From Enoplolaimus lenunculus (Eukaryota > Nematoda > Enoplea > Enoplida > Thoracostomopsidae), in assembly GCA_030248215.1 (NCBI GenBank), contig JASANG010003089.1:1-64000 (forward strand): a stretch of DNA of 64,000 nt, given 5' to 3'. Positions 9,642-23,200 of the stretch are shown piece after piece. The position numbers were made by a program, and so were the translations under genes. Positions within the stretch are counted from its first letter, which is position 1. Each line of letters starts with the position of its first letter. The notes under the pieces are model-generated. The model saw only the letters and a list, made by a program, of their open reading frames with translations, did no database searches and was not told the DNA's origin.

Positions 9642-10721
9642 TCCTTTTCCGTTCCAATTATTCTGATCACTATCAGTTTCCGTTATTTTTACTCTGTTAA
9701 CGCCCTGTTGATTTTTATAACTAATTTTATTAACATGCGCAGACAAACCGGTAACCGACTTAATTTATCTACCATATTCGCACAAATGTCCGGTGGTATC
9801 GGTCGATATATGGTTACTTACATGAAAGGTTCATGGTGACATCAAACCAACAAGGACAACCATGTGCGCGGTAACCAGCAATGTAAACCGCGCGCATCTA
9901 TCAATCAACTACGGAACAAAAATATTGCCTAATCTGTCGATTAGACCATATGCATTAACAACACTAGACAGCTCGAAACAATCACGTAACCATCATTTTA
10001 ATTTGCTATTAACAGTGGTACAAAACGTCGGTTTAAAATACATCAAAAATATCCGTAACTATATAACAATTGAACCGCAGGCCTCCCTCCTGTAAAATCT
10101 GCCGGAATATATTCAAAGTGTATATTCACCATCTCTAGGTAACAATAAAGCTAGATACAAAAGCTTATACAGTGCGCAGATCTTGTACTTTAGAAAACTG
10201 GATAACCACTGAACTCTAATCTCTCATCATCAGCCCAATGTGCAACCTTCAACACCGAAGACACTAATACCAACTGCTTAAACTTCAGACAATAACATTC
10301 ATTACAGAAATATGCAAAACAGCGTTACCCAAATGCTAAAATCAAACAATCAGTCTATTTACATTCTTTCGGTGTCATGTCAAAACGGTCCGATATTCAA
10401 AGTATACGAAATGTTTCGAAGAAACAAACACCTTCTATTTTACAACAAGGTATAGCAAATTCTATCAGAAAAGTTTATGTGAACGGTCGGAGCATCCATA
10501 AGCTGGAAAACTTCTACTTAAAAACACAGCTAAAAGCTACCACTCAATTGCCTACGAAGCTGTGGTCTCTTGAATTGTATTATATTTAATTTTGAAGTGA
10601 CACCGTTTTAAAAAACAACGTAAAACAATTCAATATCAGGTGCGTTTTAACAAAGTAATGTCGCAGTGCTAGTGCTTGGTTTTTTTGACACTTCGCTTTT
10701 TGCTGTCCAGTTGTTCAGGCG
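9642..10721. other. Downstream of the lamin stop; no gene recognised
   Basis: Contains only short reading frames without recognisable homology. The proximal part is probably lamin 3' UTR on the minus strand. A minus-strand AATAAA (TTTATT at about 9725) exists, but nothing shows that it is used. Confidence 0.35.
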
Positions 10722-13700
10722 CTACATAATCGCACATCGCTGGTCATCGCTCTACAAAAAAGGGGAGCATTTTCGATTCCGGATGCATAAAGTACCATGG
10801 TTTGCACAGGCTGTATCTCCCTCAGTTGCATACTCTTGTTGTTGAAGTATGCATCATCAACTCTTGATATAACCAAGATATTTTGAGTAAAAAACCACAT
10901 TGTGAATAACAGCTTAATTGAGGGAAGCCTCTTCACAGTTGAAAACTTTGATACACAGCTTAGCCAAGGCGTCAGTTGAGCAACTAAACTGGAAGCGACC
11001 ACTTTTTAGTAATACTCAGAATGGCAACCCCAAGTATCCGGTAGGTAGCCCATGTATAGAACAGGACCGGAACAATAGTATAAGCGTATTTCTAAGCTTA
11101 AGCCTAAGCAAAAAAGTTAGGCTTAAGCTGACTCTATTACAGCCCCGCAGGAAAACGTTCCGGCTCTGTTCTATACATAGGCCCGATAGGTTTATACCGA
11201 ATACCACAGACAAATGTACTGTCGAAATTCGACTACTGAAACGTTATTGTAAGGCAGTAGCAACGCAATTAGCACTATCATTATCTCGGTGACTTCAGAG
11301 TGCTTGTTTCCAGTCCAAACTTCAGCTTATTAATTGCTTGTTTAATGAAAACAACATAATTTTTATAAAAATTTAATCACGCTGACAGAATTGTGTTTCA
11401 TATAATTTTTATTTTAATTACACAAGGGTTTCGGTAATCACTGCGTTCCTTGGCATGCTTAGTCCTGTTATGTGGAACAAAACTCACTGTGTCAATTTGC
11501 AATTTTGGTTATACATTAATTATGGCGTAATCACGAGCATAGAAGACTTTTTAATGAAAAATTTCCGGTTACTTACAATACCACGCATAATGTCGATTTT
11601 TTTTGTCAGAGACGGATATCCAGTGAAACCTTGGCTACGGTAATGTGCGTATTGCAAAACCGACAACTAGTCAATGACACTTACCGAACTTGCAGAAGAT
11701 TTAACACCATATTCAGGTCCTCCGCCAGTGCGATAAACCATTTGTTGCGCGCTTGACGAAAACTTTCCGATGCCAGCCGACTGAGACACTGTTCGCTCAC
11801 TCTCACGCCACGCGACTTCCTGAAAAATAATATATGTATAACTATAACATTTCGTAAGCCCAACCTGAAGAAATTACCTGATAAGCGTTGCCACTGGCAT
11901 ATTTGAGCGAATAACTAGCACATTCACTGTTGCACTGGCACCGCTCATCAGTCCCACTATTTTCAGATGAAATTGCAAACCGGGGGAATTGCGGAGTAGG
12001 GGGAGGAACTTTGGTCTTGTGGAGGAGACCCCCCCCAGCGAAACGCCACTACTATACATTTTGTGGTATAAGACCGAGCAACACGTTTTGTCGCATTGCT
12101 CCAATCCGTAAAACATCATCACCATGCGTGGCGCACCAGCGGTGCGAATCAAAATATTTCTCATCACAAAAAATTTTTTGTACGTAAAACTCTCCGATTC
12201 GAAAGCTCCATTGGTTAAACAATCCACCCATTGGAAGTATATACTATAAATCCGATAAAAATATTGTCAATGAAACTCTTACTTCTCCGTCAAAATTGAT
12301 CAATGAAGAGCGAATATTGTCACCGTTTGGCCATTTTTGTTCACGCATCACTAAATCAGAGGGCGGCGAATGCGTTACATGGCTGTCCAAGCTCCAAACC
12401 TTTAAAACAATTAAATAACCTTCCGTCGGATGAGTATTTTATAAAACGGTATATACTTAGTATTTCAAACTTAAGTTATAATATTTCAGTAACCAAATAA
12501 GAATCTACTTGATTTGAATATTGGTTTGTATTGGATAAAAATATTTTAAAAAAATTCGAATTTGTTTCAAAAACACGAATAAAACCGAATCAGCTTCTTA
12601 CAGTGACAGACTTCCCAGCTTTCAGTGTCAAATTGCGATTGAACTTGTAAATGGTTTCTTCGTCATCCGCTGCGCGCTTCAATTGCCAACCGCCAATAAC
12701 GATATCCTTAAGAAATTAAACAAGTAATGCGCGGTTGTAATATATGCAATGTATGTAATACAGCACTCAACCGGACATCCGGTTCCTGCATAAGTCAAAC
12801 CATTATATATAATCATAAAAATAAAAATATTTCGCAGCGGCTTTTGTTGGCAACAAATGAAGTAAATGCGTATATCAAGAAACTCAGTTAATATTAAAAA
12901 TTTTGCACTGACCAAATTATAACAAACATATACTAAATTAGCATTGGCGAATACGATTGGATTTACCGAGATCCAAACCTAACAAACATCAATATTATGC
13001 AAGTATATCACATACTTCGTCGCCACGATTGGCTATTTTGACGTACTGTCCGTCAGTATCGTGATCCATAATTTCTATCGGACCTTCGTGGTGTTGACTT
13101 GTCTGAAACACAACATCAACGTTTTACGTTAGATGGGTCTGGTCACCACCACGCTGTGAACGAAAAATGTACCTTGCACGGCACGTTTCTCTTTCACCCT
13201 ACCTAATAATCTAAAGTATCAGTTTGCCTGCCAAATATCAAGCGAATAGATCACTAAGCTGGTTTTGTCAAAGAAGTTTATTGCTAGATAAAGCTTTAAA
13301 AACTAAAGTTATTACTAGACAAACCTGGTCAAAAATGAAAATTGGGTCAAATCAAAGTTTTCTATTTAATATACTGTAACGCAAAAAAGAATACAAGCAC
13401 CAGGGATGGGCAGTGCAGGGAATTTTGTCAAAATCGAACCCGAGGTTATCCTGCGCCGAGTCGTATTTTTTGAGTCCGGTTCCAAGGTCTATGCTTCGTT
13501 GCAATCTGTATTATCCTGAGCGCAAAGTGACAACAAAGATTCGGATTCGGTCAAATCATGGATTCGGCCCCACTCTGCATTAGCGCATAGCCAGAAACAT
13601 TTTAGTTTCAAGTCCATGTGTGAGTCTGAGCCTAGGGATGCCTCATATGTCCATTTTCAGCGTATGTTGCAATCGATTGAGACACACAGGTGCACACCAG

Positions 13701-16700
13701 AAATTTTTTAACTAGAGCTGTAGCAAGTTCCGTTGGTGATCCGGTACGTTTAAAAATATTTTCCTTCATTCTGGTTTAGCAAAAATTTTATCATAGCCCA
13801 GGGTGCAACCGGAATTACAATTTACCGGAACCGGAATTTGAAAAATGCATTTCACCAAAAATTTCATTTTAATCTTATTTTTTGCTCTGTTATTTGTGAA
13901 ATAACCTTAGTATAACATAGGTATTTTATTTGTTGTATTTTAGATTTTCATCATCGACTGAAGTGAAATCCACCATCAATGGCTTATATTCGGTGATTTT
14001 CAAGATTTATATATACATTTCCAGTAAAATACTTTTGTCCACAACAATAACCACTGCATGAACGAGCAATTCAAAAACAGAAGTACAAGTGGCTTTCAAA
14101 AGAGATTCTTAAAAATTAGCAAAGTTAAGAAAACGGCCAAATTATGACACCGGAATTTTTAAATTCGGTAAAAATTTACCGGAATCGGAAGGTGAAAAAA
14201 TGCCGGAACCGGAATTCCGGTTGCACCCTGTGATAACCTGTTCAGTCCACAGTGCGTCCAACTGAGTTTTGTTGCGCACCGTTGAGAACATTAGTACAGA
14301 CTCACTCGTGGACTACAAAAACCCTGGGTCTCGGACAGCAATCGTTCGCTGCCTGTGTTGGTAGGCGCAATACGCAAGTACTTCCGGGCTAAAGCTGTAC
14401 TCCAAGGAAAACTTTTGCGATTGCTTATAGCTTTTTCACCTATGTGGTCTCGATTTGCAAACCACCGAGACTGAAAAAAGCGAGATCGAGACCAGGCAAA
14501 TCCTGACACTTATCGAGGCCGAACATCCCTGTCAAGCACAATGTTTTGTAAAATACATACATGACCTAAACACCAGGGTGCAACCGGAATTACAATTTAC
14601 CGGAACCGGAATTAGAAAATTTTACCGGAACCGGAAAGTGAAAAATGCATTTCACCAAATATTTCATTTTAATCTTATTTTTGCTCTATTATTTGTGAAA
14701 TAACCTTAGTCGAACATAGGTATTTATTTGTTGTATTTTAGATTTTCACCATCGATTGAAGTGAAATCCACCATTAATGGCTTATATTCGGAGTACAAGT
14801 GGCTTTCAAAAGAGATTCTTAAAAATTAGCAAAGTTAAGAAAACGGCCAAATTATAATACCGGAATTTTTAAATCCGGTAAAAATTTACCGGAACCGGAA
14901 GGTGAAAAAATGCCGGAACCGGAATTCCGGTTGCTCCCTGCTAAACACCAAACCAGATTCTTTTTCAACCGTTCAAGGCGCATCAAGCCAAATAAAGATC
15001 GCATTAAAAATCTGGCTCCGGCAAATCAAGCGTTGAGCCCCGCCCCAGGGCATCTCTACAGGCCAAGGTGCGACCGGATATACCTGGCTTCTCCATAGCG
15101 GGGGGGGGGGGGGGGGGGCCCCCAGCACTTTTCGAAATTTTCATTTTCCCCCGGCGAAAATTTTGCCGCCCCCAGGAAAGGCCCCCCGGCGAGTTTTCGG
15201 CCGCCCCCCAACAAAATGCTCCCCAGCAAATTTTTTTGCTGGGGGTCCCCCCAGGACTTTTCTAAGTCAAAAATTTTCAATGTTAAAACGTAGACATGGA
15301 CTTCTTTTGAGGCGGACATTCGGCAAAATATGATTTTATATTACGCTGAGTACTCATAATTTTTAATAGCGTTACAAATATCAGTAGTAACTAATACAAT
15401 TCAATAATGAACTGAAAAAGCACAATTGTATAAAGACCGTTTCAGGGCATACAGCATTCGAAAGTACCTTGCAGCAGCAAGTTCAACCCGCCTGAGCCTT
15501 ATGATAAATTGACGCTGTGACTAATATACAAAATATATATTAATCACAGTTTCAATTATAGATTATCTATATTTTATATAATTGTGCTTCTTTTAACTTC
15601 TGGTTAAGTTGTCAGTATATACGTAATATTAGTTAAAATTATTGTTATTAGCGTTTGCGAGAAATTTTTGTCATGTTGAGCGATGAGTGATCTTACGTTG
15701 AGTTGGAAACACGGTCTAGAATGAAAAAAATGGTCCAAAAAGTTGGTTTGAAAAATTTTAAGCCTGCCCCCCAGGACCCACCAGATCATCTGGGGGCCCC
15801 CCAGGAAAACTACCCCCAGCAAAATCAGCTGCCCCCCAGGAAACTCCTGGGGTGCCCCCAGGAAACGCCCCCCCCCGGCGGAAATTTTCAAGCTGTGGAG
15901 AAGCCAGTATCCGGCTCCGGTTTACTATCCGGCAAAAAACCTGCACCCGGTTAAGGTATAAGCCTACCGGATACCGGATTTCGATGATGATTTCGCATAT
16001 ATCAAATTATTGCAAACTATGTTGTAATATGTTATGTTTTCAGTCCCATTATATGTAAGTATACAGTAGTCCAACAGAACCGATAAGGTATTTGAGCATA
16101 CTTTGATTCTCCGAACATGGTTTGGTTAGTAACGTGGCGATTAGGGTAGGAATTTGTAAGATATACTGTATTTTGCTGTGATATTTCGGTGAGTTTTCTT
16201 AATTGGTAAAATAAAGGATCAGCGATTCGGATTTGATTATAGAAACAAACAATTATTTACAGCTTCTTTCAAATATTAGAACACGCTCTTTATAAACGCA
16301 ATATTCTGTTCACTGAAGATAAATTTACATTTACTGACGCATTAATGTGCTAAAAATATCCATTTAATATCCGGTTCCGGTAAAAAATTACTATCCGGAT
16401 CCGGTATCCGGTTTTTTGCAATGCGGTCGCAGCCTGCTACAGGCTTGTACTATTACTCTCTTTACCTGATACGTATACCGTCCTTCATCGAACCCATCGA
16501 CAAACCCAGCGCCGCCGCTGCCAAAATCTTGAACCGCTGACCCAAAACCACCAGCGCCGCCAAACGACACTTCAGACCGCGACGACGATGTTGTTTCTGT
16601 CAAGCGCTTCCGTTTCGACGCCGACTTTAACGGCGATCCTGAAGCCATTACAGCGGCGCCACCGGCAGCTGCGACTCTCTTCATACCGCTGCCAGTAGAC

Positions 16701-17151
16701 TTGGAAGTTGACGAAAACGACGTTTTGTGAACGCTGCCAGCCGGACTATCGTGACGCCCGCTCAAGTTCAACCTGAAATTTTAACAACGGATAACCGTAC
16801 AACCGAATATCTGGCTTCAGGAAAAAATCAGCATCCGGTTCCGTCCGGCCCAGGCACCGTGATTAACACTTGATATGCCGGGTCCTAACCGGGGCCAAAT
16901 TTTTAAGAAGAATGGTGTTGCGAGCATGTAAAAATTTATAAAACGCGTACTTTTCTTCCTTTTTACTCACAGTCTTACAGTATATCAAAGGAAAACCCTT
17001 CGCTCGACTCCTATTTTGACGAAACAAAAGACCAAAAACCCCTGTTAATACTGATTGTTGAGAGACAAAATAACTCTAGCGAAAACCAACAACAAATTAT
17101 ACCAAGTAATATTAAATCAGACCCCGAAGCGGGTTCCGAATAACAATCGTG

Positions 17152-17203
<52 letters not shown>

Positions 17204-20200
17204 CACATGCTTTTGTCACTGCCAAGATGCAAGCGGATATTCAGCTTCAACAAAACTCAATATCTGGCTCCAACTGTAATATTTTATAGATATATATGTA
17301 TTGCCAACACTTATAACTGAAAAGTATAACGTTGCTTTCTACTACTTATGAGCAAAATTGTAACTGGGACTTTTGTTGGAAATTGCTATCAATCAACGCT
17401 CAATGCTGCTATCGCACACTACCACATACGCACCTGATTAGGAACCAAGTCTACAAATAGACTTGCACCTGGGTTCAACCGAAATTCCTGTTCCGGCCGA
17501 AATTCCTGCAAAAATTCAATTCATGTTCCTGTTCCTGCATTTAAAGATGCCGGAACCGGAATTCTTACGGTTTTGCGGCAGATTATTCCTAATCATTTAA
17601 ATATTTGAAATTTTGTCCTTGAAAAATTACTATTTCAACATGAGCGTTTTGCTATTACTTGAATTTTGTTAATAAACTGTTTCTGATCTGTTTTCCCAAA
17701 ACTTGAAAACTTGATTACGAAATAACCTGGAAATGTCGCTTATGCTATTTTCAGCAAGTTTTCTATTCGATAATGAAATTTATTTCAAATTCCGGTTCCT
17801 GTCCTTGTTCCGGTTCCTGACAAGATATTCAATTCCTTTTCCGGCAAAATAATGTTCTTGATGAAAGCCTAACTTAAACTAACCTTGCTTCTTCTGCTTC
17901 CAACAATTTGCGATACGCTGCAATTTCGACGTCCAGCTGGATTTTTGTGTCCATCAAATCTTGATATTCCTGCATCATTTCAGCAATTTCAGCTTTCAAT
18001 CGCCGAATTTCTTCTTCGCGGCCAGCAAGACGAGAATAAAAATTGTCTTTTTCGGCTTGTAATTGATGTTCCAAGTCGCGTACACGTTTTTCGAGATCAG
18101 AATACTATCAAACCAAACAGACACACAAAAGTCGTATACGTACGTACGTATATATTGCATACAAAGCTTTTTTGTCAGCAACGTTATGTACGTAGTTTAT
18201 ATATGTCGTAGCCCAAGCAGTTACGTACGACTGGGACTAACTTTCGGCATAATTCTTTCTCTCTGCTACAAGTGCACGCCTAGTGATTGATTAATACGTT
18301 AATACCGGTCCCAAATACGATTAGCTGGTGCGAATACTCTTTTCTGATTGGCTAAATTATCGTTAAGTACATGTTGGCTACCAATCAGCTTGTTTTACTT
18401 AGCTAATTTGCCACCACGGCTTTACCACACATGATTTCGCCTTGAGCTAGTCAAAGTCGTAATTACGCTTATACTAGCCCGATTCGGAATTTTATTATTA
18501 CGACTTGGGCTACGGCATAATATATACATTCAGTTCAACACAGTAGGTATTACACATTTGTTATTGGAAACACAGTTTATATCCAGTATTCGACTATCAG
18601 TATATTTGGTATCCGGTCGAACCTTATTATCTATTGATTCGTATTACTTTATGTTTTCATTCCCAATTTTACCTTCAATCTAAAGCACCGGTTGCCGCAC
18701 TATCGCATACAAGTTTCCATCCCCCCAAACTACAAATCTACCAATCGAAAACCTTAAACAACTCAACTTGAAATTCAAATGAATATAACCAAACACTTTC
18801 TCGTTGGCTACTCCACTCAATTCAACTCATCTCACCAGGCCTTCATATCGATCGCGCTCTTTACACGCTGAATCAAGTTGCATCTTAAGCTTCTTCACTT
18901 CATCACGTGCATTGCTCGCCATATTCAATTTGCGGTCGGCTTCGTCACGAATGTCGTTCATCTGAAATAAACAGATTGATTGGTGAACCAAGCTGTGCAA
19001 AATAATTCTCAATAACCATCAAAACAGTTATAAAACGGTCGCAAAACATTCGGCCAGTCCAAAACAATTCCTATTAGGTTCCCTCAAAGAATCAATCAGG
19101 TGCCTTGCCTTCTATCAAGTAAAACGCACGATTCAGCGATTCGTGATAATCTCATCGGACAGACAGGTGGATGAAAATCCATCTTTCGACCCCTGAGCGG
19201 GGATGGGCGATCTCGGTCAAAAAAGCGAGACCGAGACTAAACTTACCGAGACCGAGACTTTTTGTCTGGGTATTGGTCAATTTTAACCGTTACCGAAAAT
19301 ACAATGACTTTAACAAAACTTTAGAATATTTTTATCTGCTTCGAATTGCCGCTTCATACAATTAAACTAATAAATTGCGCCAAAATTTATTTTTCACTTG
19401 ACTACTGTTGCCATGCTCTTCCAGCAGGCTCGGGACAAATCCCACTGTTATAAAACACCATCGGTACAATCACAAATTCAGAGATATAGTTTTGTTTTTT
19501 CTCCTGGGCAAACCAAATAGACTGGAAATTTTTTTAACATAGCGTAACATTATAAATGCGGATGATCCGTAATTTTTAAACGATGCCTTAAATGTTTTAA
19601 ACGCGAAAAATGCAACTATTTGTGCTTTGTCACAATAAAATCAAAGTGTTTTGTGTTTCCTTTCAAAAATAGAATTTTGGGTAACCGGAGGGACAGTCTG
19701 TAAGGAAAATTTTTGTGATTACTTATCGCTTTTTCACCTTTTTGGTCTCGGTTTGCAAACCACTGAGACTGAAAAAGCGACACCGAGACCGTCTATCCCT
19801 GCCCCTGAGAACAAAACATAAAACGTTTCACGAAAGTATATAAATATTTATTGATTAGCATGATCAAGTTCGACATTTTAGTGAAAAAAATGGGCTTAAA
19901 ACATAGCCAAGTGATCAGCTCCAGTATTTTTGGTATCCGGCCACAGCTTACACTTTGTAGGTTACTATGTACAGTATCATTTTATAGTAGTTACCTTTCG
20001 CTCGTATATCTCTTCAAATTCTTTCCTGCGCATTCGTATCTCAGTGTCAAACTGTCCCCGCATATCATACAAGCCTTGTTGTAATTTTTGCTGATACTCG
20101 TCTTCCAACGATGTGTTCACTTGTGTAATTTCTGTTTGCCGCTTGTGGCGCGATTCTTCCATTTCCTGAAATGAGTTTTATAAGTGCATGCTAACGTATC

Positions 20201-23200
20201 ATAAAATCTTCTTGATAGCACGTACCACAGTCACAACGGATATGTCTGGATAGTAGGTATATATTTATAACGAACTATCGAAGAATTCATCAGCTAGATA
20301 TTTCTGAAAATTTAAACAGAAACTGAACTAAGTTTACTAGTATATAATTTACTATTGGAATTGCAATCACAAACATTTGTAGAAAGCCCATGACTTTCCT
20401 CCGCACTACTGCATGTATTACATTATACGTACATATACAAAGTTGTGTCGAGCACAGAGTTCAACGAAGTGAATATATACAATCACGGTTTAACCAGAAT
20501 TCCTGTTCCGGCCGGAATTCCTGCAAAAATTCAATTCCTGGTCCTGCATAAAGATACAGGAACCGGGATTTTTACGGTTTTGTGACAAATTGTTTCTAAT
20601 CATTTAATTACAAATTTATTTCTTGAAAAATTATTATTTCAACATGAGTGTGCTTGCAATTAATTGTTTTGTTAAGAAACTGTTAATAGCGTTACAAATA
20701 CCCGTAGTAAATAATACAATTCAATAATGAACTGAAAAAAGCACAAATATATAAAGACCGTTTCAGGGCATACAGCATTCGAAAGTACCTTACAGAACAA
20801 GTTCAACCGCCTGAGCCTTATGATAAACTGAAGCTGTGACTAACATATAGAATATACATTAATCACAGTTTCAATTATAGATTATCTATATTTTATATAA
20901 TTGTGCTTCTTTCAACTTCTGGTTAAGTTGTAAGTAATATCAGTTAAAATTATTATTAGCGTTGGCGGGCAATTTTTGTCATGTTGAGCGATGAGTAATC
21001 TTCAGTTGAGTTAGAAACACATTCTGGAATGAAAAAAATGGTCCAAAAAGTCGGTTTGTAAAGTTTTAAGCCTGCTCCCAGGACCACCCAGATCATCTGA
21101 AGCCCCCTAGGAAAAGTGCCCCACAGCAATATGAGCTGCCCTCGAGGAAACTCCTGAGGGCCGCCCAGGAAAAGCCCCCCCGGCGGAAATTTTCAAGCTG
21201 TGGAGAAGCCAGCTGTTTCTGATGTGTCCTCTCAAAACTTGATGATGGGTGCGAACACGTTATTTGCCAGGGCAAATGTTATTTAATTACATACTCTAAA
21301 ATATAAAAATAGAATCTAATAGCCCCCGTAAACAATCCTGGGACCGCCAACGCTGGGGACAATTTGTACGTATATATAATCCTTAACTGACTCGCATTAT
21401 GAAAATCACAAGAAAAGTAAAATTTCAACACGGTATTAAATTAAAGAAAACGTAACCGTTATAACTGTACAATGTGTAGAACACGGTACCAAACGGAACT
21501 TAATTTAATCGTAATTGGTACTGAAATCGGAGTTGGAACCATTTATATATACCGCTCATACTTAAATAGTATATATACACACAGGAAATTATGCATTATA
21601 CCTGGGCATGCAATTGCTTGTTGAATTCAATTTCTTCTTTTAACGTTTGTAACCGGTTTTCGAGATCAACACGCAACAGAGTTTCATCTTCTAGTTGCTT
21701 GCGAGCACTTTCCAATTGCTTTTCAAGTTCGGCCATTTGGCGACGCAATTTCTGCAACCAAAAATTATATTTGAGTATATACAGTATAAATAGTTCAAAA
21801 AGTGCAGATAATAAAATTTTTTGTCGATAACGATTTTATTTTGAAAATATGACAATGCAATTGCAATATTAATACGCAATGATGCTTAAGGAAGAGATAG
21901 GATATACAACATTACATCATTATAAATATGAAAATTTAGCTGACAGTTCGCATATGGCACTCAAATTGCAATAATTAAGTACAACAGAGCAGAGCACCAC
22001 CAGCAGTCCAAAATCGCCTCGGTGCTTCCATCGCATACTAAACTGCTTGCAATCACCTTGTTTTCATCTTCAAAAAATTTCTTTTCGTTTTCCGCAGTAT
22101 TACATTTAGCTTGTAATTCTTGCGCTTGATTCTCGGCATATAATCGCCGGTTGTCAGCATCCTTCGCGTCCTTTTCAAGTTTAGCGATCCTGAAAAATCA
22201 GAAGGTGGTATCACGTAATAAAGGTTTATATATTTAACACTTGCTAAAATAACCAACAAAAATGGCGCATGAAATTTGTAGGAGTGCCGATTAATCGGCA
22301 TCGTCGTCTGCAAAAAATTGCCGATACTTTTTTGCACATATAACAGCCCGTTGGAATGCTATCAGTTTCATTTCTGGGCGCATATCTGGTGTCTGGTCAG
22401 GAAAATTGTTCTCTTTTGCGTTTGTGTTTGATAAAATTTATTGAAAGGAACCGTTCTTGTAAAATTCTAACTGTTTATGATGGTTAGAGTTTAAGTCTTT
22501 ATATAATGATGTATAATGTAGTATCCTATCTTTTTATTAAACATGGTGTACTAAAGTTGGAATCGGCATCGGCAAAATTTCAAAATAAGAATCGGCATCG
22601 GTATCGGCATGCGCAAAAATTTTGGTATCGGCATATCCCTAGAAATTTGTTCAACGCACTAAAAAGATGTTTATTTAAAATAGGAATGTGCCGATTAATC
22701 GGCATAGGCATCGGCACTGCAAAAACATTGCTGATTCTGTGCCGATATTTTTTACACATAACGGTCGGCTTGGATCTGACATTTTTCAGCTAAACCTGCC
22801 TTCATCTAACACGCTAGATATAGCATTGGAACTTCTCTACAGCGGGCCAACCTAAGGATGGCCATGTTTGCAGACAAGCGAAGGTTTTATTGGATCTGAC
22901 ATTTGGTCGGCTTGAATGCTATCAATTTCATTTCTGGGCGCCAAAGTTCAACCGGAATTCCTGATCCGACCGGAATTCGTACAAAAATTCAATTCCTTTT
23001 CCGGTTCCTGTTCCTGCATATTAATTGAAATGAACCCTTCTTATAAAACTATAATTGTTTATGATGGTTAGGGTTTAAGTCTTCATATAACGAATGATGT
23101 AATGTAGTATCCTATCTGTAATTAATTAAGCATGGTGTACTAAAGTTGCAGCAAAAATTTTGGTATCGGCACATCCCTAATTTAAAACTACAAAATGCTA

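Noticed and set aside
11874-12227. 117-codon minus-strand frame between lamin exons 12 and 13
   Set aside because: Lies in a well-supported intron on the same strand; including it would break the lamin tail domain.
15068-15954. Pro/Gly-rich frames on both strands
   Set aside because: Caused by poly-G/C-rich repeats inside lamin intron 9.
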